Positions 21,901 through 36,260 are shown, counted from the first letter of the stretch. The stretch is DNA of 64,000 nt from Melanocharis versteri (GCA_013397845.1 VZTG01001078.1:599291-663290); one strand, 5' to 3'. Numbers and translations: made by a program. The notes: generated by a model not told the origin, from the sequence alone.

Positions 21901-24900
21901 GAAGAGAGAGGACAAGAGAGACCTAAGAACTTGCACGAGCAGGGGCCTGGACTAAAGCATGATGCTTAGACAGAATTTGGTGATACAAGGATAAAGAAGA
22001 TACACATATATGAAGGCAACAATTACGAGGAGATATGCTAGAACGGGAATCTGGGGACAACAAGGGAAATACAAAAGGCTTTGCCTTTCCCAGTTCAATT
22101 TCATGGAGTCATAAGGCATCCATGTGACTTACTCCCAGGCTGCTGAAGGCATTTGAATCTCAGAATGTCTCTTCCAATTTGTTATGAAATAATAGCTGGG
22201 AGTAGACAGAGTACCCAAAAGTTTCTAATTAAATGTATGGATGGCATTTTCTGATCTAGTTACACATATTAGACCCAATAAAAAGCCTCACAGACACAGA
22301 TCTGTAACACCCCAGCACAGCAAATGGATGGGTGCACTGAAACCTGACAAGTGACACAACCTGTAAATGCCACCTGTAGCACAAGATATTGCTTTACAAC
22401 TGGGTGATGACAGCATGATGGGTTTACGCATACAAAATTTTGAAGTATTGCAATATTTCTTTCCTTCAACACTTTCACACCGATATGGGTTAATCAGCCA
22501 CAGAACTTCAGCTGCCACGTGTTGGCATTAACTCCCAAGCCACTGCTTGAAGACTGATTTCAGCTGTGTGCAATCTCCCACCCTACTTACCACTTGCTGA
22601 AGAGCAGGGAGAGAGTATCACCATCCCATACAGCCACGGTTCCTGTTTCTCCTCCAATTAAATCCTTAGGGGTGCTTTGATATGCACATAGCACTGACTA
22701 TAACACGAAACACCTTGCATGGTGTCACATGCACAGTATTTCCTATGTTATTGGCAAATGTCACTCTCTACTCTCCCCTTACTCATAAGGAAGGGTAAGA
22801 ATTAGACATAGTGCCCTACCTTGGCTATAAATCAAACCCAAATTTCCAGTTAGGGGGACTTGAAGCCAGAAATATCTGGTTCCTTGTTTCCATCCACACA
22901 GCACATCACACAGTCACCTCAGGGAAATGAAAGTTTCTATCTTAATACATTTAATAAAGGCTAAATCTAGTCCATTACATCAGTGAAAACATTTAGGGGA
23001 AAATAGTACTGATTTGCCATACTAAGGAATGTCTTTATACAAAATTCACAACTGCTAGCATTTCCCTTAGCTTTCAGTACCCAATTTCTATGAGTATTCT
23101 TTTCTCCAGATAAATATTGACAGTCTGTGGTCGATTGTTTGGATCACAGCAGTACATTTCAGATGCAGGATTTAGGCTGGAGTCTGTTTTGGGGCTGTGT
23201 ACGACTAGAACTAATAACAGAGGTTTAGGCCCCAGGACTAAACATACTTCTGAGCCTATGAAACCTTTCAGATTTTGTTTGTCTCCGGGTGTATTACATA
23301 AAGTTGTGAGTTCATACCAAACCTTCCTTCTCTGCCCACAAGCTAGAAAGAGTTTTAAAGCGTTGGGAGCACGACCTGACCTGCTGAGTCTGTGCAAGCC
23401 AAGAGAGCAGGTTTTGTTGCAGGCTGAACAACCTGAAAACCGTCACGTCTCAGTATCAGAGCCCTGAGCTGCATGGCCTGAACAGGGGCAGCTTAAACAG
23501 CTCTTCCTTAGAGACCTGAGCAGCTCAGAGTCTGGGAGAGAACTCTCTATCCTTCACTCCTTTTATTTCTCTCCAATTAATTATATTTTTCAAAACAAAG
23601 GGATGTAATTCATCAGCATAAGAAATGGTGGCAAGAAAAGGACAGACTCCTTTTTAAACATTCTCTGCACATTTCTTCACTGGCTAACTGACATTACCTG
23701 AGATGTGCCTCGTAGCTAAGGCCTGAGGAAGAAGAGCAGAGCCCTTGAAGGGGTGGAAAGCTGGGAAGGTGGGACTGCTCTGCTGACCCCAATAAAGAAC
23801 ACAGCAGGTGATTGAAGAGCATCAGAGGATAGACTGAAACCTGCTGAGTCCATGTTCACTGCTATTAGCATGTCAGTGGGCTTTATACTTCAGGGAAAAA
23901 AAAGTCCAAACCACAATTTTAGCATAAGATGAAGGAAACTACATAGTTATGTATAAAATTCAGGTAACAGGGTTAGCACAGGTGTGGCTTTGCAGGCAAA
24001 AGGATTTTGGGGTCCCACCATCACTACCTCTATGAGTGTCAAAGAGGTGGCACAGGTTTCCTTGGATCTCTCAGCTTTGCCTGTTTCAGTATTTTCAGAC
24101 CATCATGCTAAATACCCAATATGGGCACTTTTATCCCTGTACACAACTCTTCCCCATTTATGAGCATTTTCTGGCCAGGTATCCACAACACAGCTTTAAA
24201 AACTCCTTGTTTGTTTCAGTCACCCTTTGAAAATATTAACTAAAAATAAATCTAGAATACAATCTCCAATGAATTCGATTCCTAGGTACAGCAAAAGCAA
24301 TTGGCATTTATGCTTCTCTTTCAGTAGATATTAGAGTAGTTTATAGATTACATGGTGAACACTTTTTCCTGATATTCTGATAAACATTTCTGACAGAGGA
24401 CCTCAGCTACTTACAGCCCTTATATACTAAGTATGAAGCAATATGGGACACACAGAAGCTGAGTAGTATTTTAATTACAACTTTGCTATAATTGTCTGGA
24501 TTCCTTCCTAGTGTAAATCCAGGGAATTAAGGGACATGTTTCTATGTGATGACAAGTTTCTACCCAGGGTGTTTTAAAATTCCTCCAGTACTTTTTCACT
24601 GGAGAATCTGAATAATCACAAAATGTTGTGATGTTGTGATATTTTGGTAGAGATAAACACCTTTAAAATATACGTAATTGTGAGTATTGCCTCTTAACAA
24701 CTAAATTTTTATGACAAGATATATTCAGTAAATGCAGTAAATATTCATTCTTACCACAAGACTGCTGTCCAGAGAAAGTCTTTTCCCAAATTCTCTTTTC
24801 TGTAACTGCCTTTTTTTCTCCATAGTTGAGGCTATTTGTTTTCCTTTTGATTGACTAGAAATATCAGGCTGCTTTCAGCATCACTGAAAAAAAAAAGCAA

Positions 24901-25980
24901 AATATGTAAATGAATATTTCAATAACCTGCTTAACAGTTACTGTCTTTCATCATTAACTTTGTAGTAACCCAGCAGCTAATGACTTTGTGTTTCTAGTAG
25001 GCTGTGTGCCAGGAACAAATTTTCTGTGCCAAAAAATCTAAACTCTCCAAACAGAAATATTACCAATATGGGTGGGTCGCTTCTCAAGGAAGGAAAAAAA
25101 AAATTCTGCTGCAACTGTCTTTAGCAATACACCCATGTTTCCATAGTGTCTTTTGAACTGGGCTGGGAGCTGAATTTGCAGAGCCAATGAATTACCTGAG
25201 GCTGGGCAGGGGGAGGGAAACAGTTTGTTTCACATTAATTGCACTTCTCAGTAAGCCCTGCTTGTTGGCACATCCATGCTGCTACTGTGATGTACAAATT
25301 TTGGACCTAATCCTGAAGAGTTCTAAAAGCTTTCAACTCCCATTATCCTTAACAAGAGACAAATGCCCTCAGCATTTTCCTCAAGTTTTTAAGGTCAAAG
25401 ATTCTGCTGTAATAATCAGACAGCCTCACTGCCTGTACAGAACAGTCAGGGAATTCAGCCCATAAAGCTACCACAGAGGGAATTAATCTTTCCAGTTTTG
25501 TAGAGTTTGGTAATTCCTGGCCAGTGGTTTCTACTAAAGCCAAGCCACAGCTTACAAGTAATAACTACCAGTTCTCTTCCTAAAGGTTCATGTTGCTACA
25601 TGTATCTGAAAGTTTCAGCTTGTATTTTAAGATAATATTTATTGTTTGTGATACAGGAATATGGGCGAAGTTAATGAATTTATTCAGGATTTACAGAAAG
25701 TAGTAGAATGATAACAGAAATCATAACCTAGCATAAATAAAGGCAGGCAGAGGTACTCACAGAGAGCCATGCACAGAAGTTTTCTCCTGCATCTCGCAGT
25801 GGCTGTATTTACTGTATGAGAGTCCCACTGACTGAAAAACAGGACTTGGCAAAAGAAAACGATCTGCGTGTTTCTGATCCTTTTAGCTTGTTGTGAACAT
25901 CACCTTGGGTCACACAGCCAGGTGATGCACAAATACCTCTGCTGTAGGGCAGCACAGCTGGCATTCCCAAACGCAGCCCT
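18953..25980. other. Single-copy A/T-rich sequence
   Basis: Seven kilobases without a recognisable gene or transposon. A T11 tract is at 21124-21134. The longest open frames are 116 codons (23117-23467, plus) and 107 codons (23074-23397, minus); they overlap on opposite strands and have no family resemblance. Confidence 0.55.
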
Positions 25981-26306
25981 GCACACGCCCTGCAGACACA
26001 TTTGCATGCCTGTGGATAGACGCGACTCCTCACGCACCTGTGAACCATCCCATCTGTCGCTGTGGGGATATCGAGCGGATAAAATCATCACAGCTCTTTC
26101 CTCGAGCTGACCCCGAATGCTCTGCCACGAGGGCACGCAGAAGCCTGAACGTGGGCCAAGCACAGGCTGCCTGCAAGGACAGCAGGATGCCCCAGGCCCA
26201 GCCATGGGAGCCAGCTGGAATCCAGAGGGCTCCCAGAGGCGCGCACCGGGATCATCGGGCACGGCGAGGGCATCGCACTGGGGCTGCTCTTTTAAAGCAC
26301 CTCCCG
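25981..26306. promoter_or_regulatory. Small CpG-rich patch (candidate CpG island)
   Basis: By hand count 25981-26280 is about 62% G+C (187 of 300) and holds about 19 CpG dinucleotides, an observed/expected ratio near 0.65. This passes the classic island thresholds (over 200 bases, over 50% G+C, ratio over 0.6), while the surrounding kilobases are CpG-poor. CpG density is high in two clusters (25985-26150 and 26240-26306) with a CpG-free G+C-rich stretch between them. A 171-codon minus-strand open frame spans the patch (25900-26415) but has no recognisable domains and is explained by composition. Islands often mark promoters, including those of long non-coding RNAs, but no transcript evidence is available here. 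Confidence 0.45.
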
Positions 26307-29300
26307 TGGGGAAGATGTGAGTGCTCCAGCTACCAAACCATGCAGTGGTGAATCCAGCCTTCCATTGAAGGTGTCTCCTGTACTTCTTTTGTACTTCTGG
26401 TTTATACTCATGCAAGACCAGAATTCAGGCCATTTTCTCCCAAACAGATAAAAATTAACCTCTCTGTATGTTCATCTAAGGAACGCATGCAATGAGAACG
26501 TGTACCTACAATGGTAGGCAAATCTGTTATTGCACTGTGCTCATTGATGCCTTGTGGGGTTTTCTTCAGGTTTACCTGCAGAGCCCTTGCTTGCTTTTTT
26601 TGTAGTTCCAACACTAAAACTACTCATGCTATTTAATTCAGCTAATAAGGAATCTCAATGGTGTGATATCACATAATTCCTATTGTTTCCTGATTAGCAA
26701 GCAAAAGAAACACCACAATAGATTTACACAAACACAGCAGCAACATATTACACTGCTTCTGTGATTACGCCAGAAATTAGCAAAAGACCTTATGTAATCA
26801 TTATATCATTCTCCTGAGCATGCATCATGCCTGGCAAGCATGACTTCCACCAAGGGAGCCTTTGTTAAGCACAGAACCACTTAGGAATGAGCTACAGCTG
26901 GAACCAGTAATCCCCATGGAAGATCAAGTACTTAATATGAGTTAAGTGCCTGAAGTTTCTGTCTGCAGGTATTTGGTGGAACCACCCTGAATTCTAGTTT
27001 AAAAGCAAAACCAGGAAGGATTATTATTAATTATTCCTATAGTTTATATGTTGCCCTGGGCACTCGAAGTGGATTTACTGGAGCCATACCTAGCACAGCA
27101 CAAGGACCTACTGATGTACTGGTGCAGCAACTCCAGACCTGCTGGCTCCACTCCTTCCCCCACACACACCATGGGAGCTCCCACCTCTGCAGGTTACTTT
27201 TAGCAGGCTTTCACACATCTCTCTGAAGAGTTAACCACCTAGGGCTAAACACACTTAAAGCTCTGAATCACAGGTAATTATCAGACAAGATAATACAATA
27301 CATCACCTGTACCAACATATGTTGATGCCTCAAAGTACCCATCTCAGGAGGCCTTTAAAGAAAAATGATCATCAGAGTGAAGCACTCTAAGAAAAACAGT
27401 GCAAGTTTCCATCTTGGAGTGGTCATTTTTGTGCATCATACTGCTCATCACAGAGAAAAAAGTGACCCTTCCAGGTAAATCTCTCTTCCTCTGAGACCAA
27501 ACAAAAGACTAACAACAACTCAAAATGGAGCTAACACATCCACTGGGAAGCTCAGCAGAGGAGAACAGCAGTCCAGATGGAACAGTCTTGGAACACGAAA
27601 GTGCTAAGAACCAGTTTGCCCAATCATCAGAAATACTATTTTTGTGTTACCAAGAGAACAGGCTGTAGAAGTTTATCTGCCTTCTCTGACCAATTTTACT
27701 TGTCAACATGTTTACAGCAGAGACCCCTGTGATCAGCACTCAGACCCTGATGATCCCATTTAACTCGGTGGAACTGTGAACATCTGATTTATGGTGTCTT
27801 CACCCATACTGCACTCACACACGTACATTTCCAAATCTTTAGGGGCTCATCTTCTAGTTATTTGTGCTGCAGGAAATGTTTCTGCTGTAGGACTCTTCCC
27901 TAAGGGACTATAGAGTTCATCTATGTTGAGCATTTGGGGGCAGGCACTGAGTTTAGAGCACTTGGCGATGAAGGCTGTATCCCCAGGAAGTGTACTGGGA
28001 TCAGTCTAAGAGAATGCAGGTCCCAGATGTTTGTCTAGTGTCTTCTCAGGTTTGCACTGAGCTCGGGGAAGAAGGTTTTGTATGGACACTGAAAAAACTC
28101 TCAGAGGAAGACCCGGGTGTGATCTTGCTTCAATAGGGTATCACCCTCACTGCTCAGCAAGCCAGAGGCATCAGCTTGATTATATATCCTAAAGTGCAGT
28201 ATTTTTAGTACTCAGTACAAGAATGTTCATTACTTCAGGAAATGGCTTGAAAAGTATGCCCTGGAGAAATAGTGTGATTAACATAGAAAAGCACTCTCTA
28301 AAATCAATGTGAGAAATTTCTTGGGTTATAATATCCTCTTCCTTTCTAGCAGTAACAAAGGATGATTGATGTATATTGCTTTAGCTGAAAACGTACAACA
28401 TTATATTCCTCAGAAAAGCATCCAAGATATTTTCAGGCAATTTGAAACTGCAGTCACATTTCAACAGAGCTATGCCAACATATGCCAGCTGGGAACTAGC
28501 ACACAGTATATCTGTTTGGTAACTGGAAATGGACTGTATTTATTTTTCTCTTATAAACATGTATAAATTTAACAGTTATGACACATGACAAAAATGACAG
28601 CTCTGCAAAGCAGCATCCTTTTGTTTAAATTCAGGGTAGATACAATGCAGCCTCCCCGCTCTTGGGTTTGCACAACTTAATGCTGCCAGAAGGCAAAACA
28701 CCCGTGGGGCAGCAAGGCATTCCCTCTCAGCAGCCAGCTTGTCTTTCCCAGGTGTTAACAAGAGGAGAGGATTTGTGATTTGTGGAAATCTAATGGTTGG
28801 GTAACAGAATGAGGCCAGAGTTACACAGCGATCACCTTTAAATGCTTTTTCTACTCTGTTAGCCCTGCTTGCTTGACAGCCAAACTTTAAGGCTGAAAGA
28901 AAACAAGAACTGGTATTATCTCTCAGCAAAGAGAGGAGGAAAGTAATATCACTGGCATAGGTCAGGAAGCAGCAATGAGAAAGTAAAGATTGTCATCAAT
29001 GCAAATGTTAGTTAGAATGAACAAGTGACCTAAAGGTGAAATATTTTATATCTCATTACCAATCTGTGGAGAGGTTCAGTTTCCTAGGAACCTAAATGAA
29101 TTGAATGTGTCATTTTGCAGCTGGGTTTCTTCTGCCAGCTCTGGTGTTAACACCAATGTGCATACAGTGGCTTTTGTTGTGGGCTTTGCAGGGAAAGTAC
29201 AGTAAGTACAGTTTATCGGAGCCTCTCAGAACTGGAAGAAAAAAATATTCCAAATTAAGAAGTTGATATTTGTTTAACAGATTAATGTTCAGCTCTATAA

Positions 29301-29965
29301 AATCACTACATTTATCTTGCTAGGCATAAGCCAGTCAAAAATTACTAGGTTTATACTAAGCAATTTGATTATTTCCCTTGTTTTTGGGGGGTGTTGGGTT
29401 TTTTCTTCCCCTCACAGCAGAGTATTCAAACCATTCTGCCTAGTCATTAAAAGGCAGCCGTGAACATGGTTTCATTTCCACACCCTTATTGTGGTATTTA
29501 GCTTGGTCATGACTTTAAGCGACAAAGTAGAAAAATAATTCCTAACTTGAATTGGTGTTTCAAAATTCAGCACTTGGGAAAGAGAAAACTGCGGCGACAT
29601 CAGCACTTCTGCAACCTGACACTTAGCCAAATGTTTTTTGTTTTGCCCCAGTGTATTTCACAGCAGCGCTGTGGGCAGGCCCTGCCTAGTGCCAAATACT
29701 CCCAGGTATTTGCTGAGGCTGGTCAGCAGTTCATTAGCACTGATGTACATGTTGTGCACTCACACCCACTGGATTAGGCTGCTATTTAGATTAGCAAGCT
29801 GCATTTTTGCAGAGAGGGAAGGAGAATGTGCCATGTGCCAGCATTAATGAGTTAATTAAATTAGAAAAATTCCAATTCAGGAAGCTAAAATTCTTAGATG
29901 AGTAGAATATGATGGGAATTACAAGACAGCAAGTGCAGCGCTGCTGTACCATTCTGCATATATAC
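26307..29965. other. Single-copy A/T-rich sequence
   Basis: No gene or transposon is recognised. A 12-base palindrome TGTGATATCACA lies at 26662-26673. An octamer-like ATGCAAAT occurs near 29000. The longest open frame is 117 codons (28576-28929, minus), without domain features. Confidence 0.55.
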
Positions 29966-30060
29966 ACAGATATTGACTGGATTTGGGAAGTTATATTAAA
30001 AAATATGTCAAGCGGTCACTTCCAACGCTAACTATTCCATGATTCATTGATTTTTTATGA
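29966..30060 (+). mobile_element. CR1 LINE 3' tail (degraded)
   Basis: GACTGGATTTGGGAAG, then GTCACTTCCAACGCTAACTA and TTCCATGATTCATTGATTTT resemble the sense CR1 3' end (GGTCCCTTCCAACCTAACTA, TTCTATGATTCTATGATT). The upstream part is too decayed to follow. Confidence 0.7.
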
Positions 30061-33000
30061 TTTTAATGAAGTACAATGGCATTGACACATGGCAGTCTAC
30101 AAAGGGTTGACTCATTTGAGAGCCAAATGCTGTGGATCTCTCCTGCCCTTACCCCATCCCTCAGAAGGGATTCATCGAGCACGTAGGATGGCCTCATGCA
30201 ATTTCTGACTGGTGATCACTTGTCAGAAAAGAACAGACTTAGAAGAATGTTCTAGAAACACAACATTTGAAAGAAAGCATCCCAGCTCTAAATTCCACCC
30301 TGTTTCAGCCATAGTTTTCAAAATATATTTATGCTTTCTTCATGCAAGATAATCTTCCATTTATTCAGCAAACTAAACAACCAGTAAAGCTTTCTATAGC
30401 ACTGCTCCTAGGATTTAAACAAGTTAAGATTAAGGGCTTAAATCCAGCAAACCTATCAGTGTGCTCAAAATAATACCAGGAATTTCAATACATCAGAAAA
30501 TAAAGAATATGGCATTAAAGATGTTATTACTACGACAGCTGTCAAGATGAGTTGCATGAGAAGCATTTAAAAGATTTATATCTCAGTATCTCGCCAGGTT
30601 AATTAAATGGATGCACGCATTCATTTAAGAGGATAAGGTGGGTTGCAGTGACATAAAATAAGAGGGCACAAGATTATATTCTTTCAACATTAACATGAAC
30701 AGGTTGAACCAATATCATTCTCATATTCTGTAATAAGCATGATTCATCCATTGCCATTTTCAGCTCTCATTTTCTTTCTGGCAGAAAGAAAAAAAGACTA
30801 TGAACATTTATAGACTAACATAATCAAAGCTTTAACCTTTCCAGTGTTTTCTATTTGGATTGGCTGTCCATTTTTATCATAGGATTTCAGGGCCATGCCT
30901 CAGGGAGGAGAGGAATCGCCAGTAAATTACACCAAAGAATGTTGAAAGGTCAAAGGATTAGCCTCCCCTGTTTGCTTTTATGGGACACATGAAGCATTCA
31001 TATCATGCAATAAAATTATCAAGACGAAAATGATGAAAGATAAGCAGGCAGAATGCATGAATCTGTAGTCAGAACAGCATGGGAAGAAAAAGGATCTATT
31101 ACAGAGTTATCATCAATAAAAAACAGATTATGACAATGGTGTTTCTGTATCCTTAGCTTCTGCACTGAAATCAAATCCTTCAGAACACTGTAAGAGCTGT
31201 AACCAAGAAAGAGATATCCAAGCATGACTGAGGCTATTCAGGCTGAGGGAAACATTAGATCCAAAGCTCTCATTTCTTTCTTGGCTCAGTTTCTAACCAC
31301 CTATTGTTATATATTACTTATTACCAAATACTATTATAAATTATGTGAAATCGGTTATTATGTGGTAAACATGGACTCCCTTAGTCACCGAGCCTCTTTC
31401 AGCAATGCAAGGCTGTTAACCTGCAAAAGGCATGTTCTGAACACAGCAGCAGCTGCCTCTGGGGGTTTCAACACACATTTGTCTCCCTTGGGAACCAGAG
31501 CTGAGCTTAGTCAGAAATAGTCAGTTCCAGGCACCTGCAGAAGCTGAACTCCAGGACCTGAGGAAATTTAGCTGTTACTGTTCACAGACCTAAAGGGTTA
31601 TGTGGAGATTTCGAGGTTCAAAAGAAAATGCCTCATTTATACCCCAGTAAAGACTCCTCTGGCATCAACTAGATGCAACCTCTAATCTAGTACACCATTA
31701 ATAGGGCTAGCTGTTTCTCATGGTAAAGTGGCTGGCTGGCAGCAGAGACCCAACAAAAATCTCATCAAACACTGAATTACAAAACTTCTTCGGAGGCAGT
31801 AACACCCAGTTCATCTAATATGTTACAATATTCAGAAAAATAAATGCAATTACATCCAGCATCTGAATCAGTCTGATAACTGAAGAATATGAAACACATA
31901 GTCAAGTTCTCTAAATTTTTCTCAGTTTGATTTGTGTTTTCTTCTCATTAGTGTAAATCAAGGCACTACTGAAGAAAGCCCAAGAATTTCAGACCTACAT
32001 GTAAGATCTGTATCAGGGTCTCTGTTGTAAGCAGTGGTGTATTGCCAGCTCAGTTTTTGAAACCAGAACTAGGAGCTTGTCAAATGTGCCTAAAGATCCC
32101 TCCCTCTCCAAGACAGATGCATTTCAGTCAGCATCTTTTGCCTGCCCATCTGTTGTAGTCATAGTCCAGAGAGACCCCTAAAAATCATCAGTCCACTGTG
32201 TGCACTCCACCCCTTCCACCTGCGCTGCTAAAAGAGATGATGATGTCTGCAATGGCCACAGTATCCCAAATAAGTGCAACTCCATTTGGTCCTCCTTGCC
32301 AGCAGAGATTAAAGGAATGAAAGATCATTTATTTACTGTGATATTCCAGCTCAGTGGATATGAGGAATTATTAAACCATCCTAACATAGTGTTCAGACAT
32401 CTGGTTTTACTCCACAGAGTACTGGGTAACACTTCAAAATGTTCACATGGCTCAAAGGAAAACTCCCAATAGAAAGCAAGTACTGTAAAAATGTTTCCTT
32501 AGTTACTAGTAACATGCTCAGCATCCAGCTCTGTGCATCCCTAGATAACCAAAGTCATCTGCATCAGAGGGATTATGTCAGTGTCCAGGCTGCAGAATTT
32601 GTTTCTAATGAATCTGGGGCTTTGTGGGTTGTAACACGGTGTCTCACATTTCACCTTGCTGTACAGACACTCCCAGTGGGCCGGGGGCTGTCCTTACATT
32701 ACAGGCAATAACCTCATAATGAAGGTATTAGTTCAATAACAGCCCAGAAAAGAAGCTGAATCAAGCTCATAATCCTTTTCTGTCCTGTGAAAAATAAGGG
32801 AAGATAAGGTACAGTGCAGTACATGTCATCCCTCCATGACCTGGGAAGGGGGAAGCTGAGAAAGGGCTCCACTCCTCTGTTTGCATAATGCAAAAATAGG
32901 TCCTCCACCCCACCATGACTAAAGTCCACCCTGGAGAAGAGCAAGAGGGGAAAGATGGCTCTGATCTCTTCCAGCCAAACCAGAGCTGAACCCCTGGTTT

Positions 33001-35360
33001 GAAGGGATAGACTGGCAGGGAGCAAAGCAAGGACACACAGCCTCAGTCAGCTGAGCAGCTCCAGGTGCTTCCCACACAGAACACCATGCATGTTTCTTTC
33101 AGAAAAAAATCTTCACGTATTACTTATTTATCTGTGCAAATGCCTTCAGAGTTCTGTAAATCTGTGCAGTTAGGACAGCTACAGGTCCCTGGGCTCTGCA
33201 GACACCTCTGTTCACAGCTACGGACAAGACACACAAGAGACATGGTACCAGAGCAGAATTTGGAGGTGCCAGAACTAATTTAGCTCCTGTAAGGATGGGC
33301 ACTGAAATCCTTCAGCTGGTTCCCCACCTTTTCAGCCTTTACAGAAATTAGAAGTCTACACTCATTTCAGCTGACCTAACATCATCTAAGGATGTCCTAA
33401 AAAAATTAAGCTCCAACTCTCATGCACACTTCAGCAGTGTCTGTACTTCATGGTCACAGCAGAAAGGTGACAGGGTACAACTCAGCTCTACCACCTTCAG
33501 GTTTTTTGTGGGATGTATTCCCTATACATTGATGGGAATACATAAAGAAAAGCTCCAGGGAGATATCCCAGCCAATATTAAGTTCACTTTATTCTTACAC
33601 AGCAGAGCAGGTAGGACTGTGGGATATCGAGACCATAAAATTGAAAGGAATTGATACACATTGATTAAATTCCATCTTCAGCTTATGACCAAGAAAACTA
33701 TCATGGAAACATTAAAAATTAATGATGATCTGTCTTCATGCATATTTCCTTAATGGTGACAGAACACTGCACGGTGTTGGCATACCAAACAGCCCTCTGC
33801 CTCTCATCTCTTCAATTCTAGAACAATCTCATCTCAATCACTGAATTCAGCCTGGGCCAAAAGGACAGAGACAAACTTTATGGAATTCAGACCATTGCAG
33901 CAAAGATGATTAAAGTATTGACTTGGTGGGGAATGATTAACCAGTCGCTTCACAGCAGTTTTAAGAAATTACAAAGAGGAGACTAAAATGAGAAGGAATG
34001 ACCATCCACACAAGTTTGAGGGACATATCCAAACACTAGAGACAGTGAGAAATTGATTAGGTTTATTGGCAGTAGGCTGAAAAGAAATAAAGAGGGGGAA
34101 ATGATGCTGAGTATCTGAAGAAATTACCTAAAGTGAAATCCAATGCAGAGAACCAAAGGAACACTTTTCATATGAAAAAAAAAGGCAGGATGAAGTACAA
34201 TAAAAAACACCGAAAGTGAGGATGCTGCCAGAAATGAGACGTCCAACAACCCTGATGAAGAAGACAAGAGCCTGCTCTGCTTTTCCTCTCAGTGTCTCTG
34301 AACTTTGCCGTGGTTTATCCACATTAGAGACAGTTAAAGTCTTTTGCTTTTGGGAAAATGTTACTCCATCCTTCCTCCCCATGCCATCACCTGCTGGCAG
34401 TGCTTATTCCAGTTCCTCAGTGTAAAGACTGCCTGTCACACACTGATTTCTAATTTCTCCATCTGCCAGAAATGTAATAAAAATGTAAATGAAAAAAAAT
34501 TAATGAATTTCCTACTTAAAAGGTTCATAGCTCTTCTATGCTTTATGTCATTCTCTCAGTCTTTAGCTCACCTGTGCTCAGTTCTACCGAGTGAAATATC
34601 AGCGAACATATAGACTGCCATCACAGACAATAATCCAATACTTTGGGATTATGGATACAGTACTATCCAGAAAATATTAGAAAGAAATGAGCTATGCTAT
34701 TAGAATTCCTTAGTCTCTCTCTCAAGCTTGTGTCCATTTTGAAGGCAAAGTAAAAATAGTACAACTGCAAAAGAAAAAAAAAAAAAAAGGCAAAACACCA
34801 ACCAAACCAAAACGACTGACAATACAAAAGTCAGTTATTCACTAAAATCTGAAAGATGTCTTTGCTTGTAGTAACAACAGTTGGGTTAGCACAGAATTTT
34901 TCATCCACTTTTTTCTATAGAATTCATGTAACATGTCAAAGTGGATAATTTTTACCTAGATTATTTCTTGGACGTAATGCTATATAGATTTAGATAAAGC
35001 CTTTAAGTGTATAGTTTGTGCACCTCTCCAGACTTGCAATAACCAAAGTTATTCAATATTACTATTTAGCTCAAAATTCAGCTGGGAAATAAAAAGTATT
35101 ATTAGTATGGAAGGGAAAAGTGTTAATACACTTGCATGTTCTAAACGATCCACTGTGAATTTGAAAGTGCATTCTGAGACTAAATACAACCTTTAAAAGT
35201 TCGGGGCTTTTCTACATAAGGTTTTCCCAAATCCACCCTGAATTAATAAAACAGTTTTGAGCATAAGCAAGGACAAAATAAAAAAAATCTACTTGGTTCA
35301 TTTCAGGTAAACCCTAAATGTTTGCCCATATTTTGATTTGGAGATTTAGGTTGATTCACT
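30061..35360. other. Single-copy A/T-rich sequence with a possible regulatory block
   Basis: No exon or clear transposon is seen. Within it, 30340-30780 is an A/T-rich, CpG-poor stretch that carries GACAGCTGTC (30534-30543) and TTAATTAAAT (30599-30608), words seen in TALE/E-box and homeodomain sites. An A15 tract lies at 34774-34788. Open frames reach 103 codons (32714-33025, minus) with no family resemblance. Confidence 0.5.
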
Positions 35361-35431
35361 GACTTCTCCTGTCTCAGTTTCTCCACTGCACTGTGAAGGT
35401 AGTAATATATAAGTGTCATTTACTGAATAAA
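35361..35431 (+). repeat. Possible MIR fragment
   Basis: CTCCTGTCTCAGTTTCTCCA followed by CTGTGAAGGTAGTAATATAT resembles the MIR sense block CTGTGCCTCAGTTTCCTCAT, CTGTAAAATGGGGATAATAA. It is short and could be coincidence. Confidence 0.4.
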
Positions 35432-36260
35432 TCCTCTTTGTCAAAGACTTTAATAGTGAAACTTTCTATTAGTGCTGCTTCTCTGTGTCATTACTCCTCT
35501 CTATCTACCAGATGTGCACATCACTATAAACTCAAACAGGGGAATAATCCTCTCTCCAAACGGCGCCGTGCCGTGGAAGACACTCAGTTTTCATTCACCT
35601 CTTTGCTGTTCTGTCAAAATTAATTTGATGGGAGAAATTCAACTAGAACGGAATCAAAGCCAACAAAGAGAAGATTCTGCCACCAAAAGCAGCTGTGTAG
35701 GTGAGACAGATATCCTCTACTCCCTCCACAAATTTAAACCCATCTTCCCTGCAGTGGAAACTAGGAAGCATTAAAGCAGCCTTTAAAAAAAAAAAAGTTA
35801 GAGCAGGCCCCCTTTTTTCTTTAATAGTATGGGAATTAAGTGGGTTGCTGCAGTCTTTAGTGCTGTTCACCTTTGATTTTCCTTGTTGGCTTACAGTAAT
35901 ATTACCTGCAGCTACTGCAGAGAAGAGAAACTCTGAATGAGACTCAAGGAAAGGGAAAAGAAGCCAGGTGGGGTCCTCATGGGACTTCTTACCTAAGGTG
36001 TGCCCTAAACACACAAGAAGGTTTCGCATCCTTCCTCCCTTCTTGGATGAGGATCCTGTGAGTTAAATCTCCACCTCTGCTTTTCCTCACACCTGGCTGT
36101 GCCACCACATCTGAGCTGAGTATGGTAGCAGCTAAAGAGACCTACCCTCAACTGCTGCTGGTTAAGTCAGAGACCTCAGGAGGGGTCTCAGTTATGCTTC
36201 CCAGAGTTATAAACTCTTGAACTCTGCAGCCAAGCTCAGAATCCTCAGTAACACATATTA
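35432..36260. other. Single-copy sequence, nothing recognised
   Basis: Overlapping open frames of 100 (35472-35774, plus) and 128 codons (35643-36029, minus) show no domains. An A12 tract separates two of them. No repeat is recognised. Confidence 0.55.

Noticed and set aside
25900..26415. 171-codon open frame on the minus strand, the longest in the window
   Set aside because: It overlaps the CpG- and G+C-rich patch where stop codons are rare. The translation has no recognisable domain or compositional regularity, and competing frames on the plus strand (103 and 80 codons) cover the same bases.
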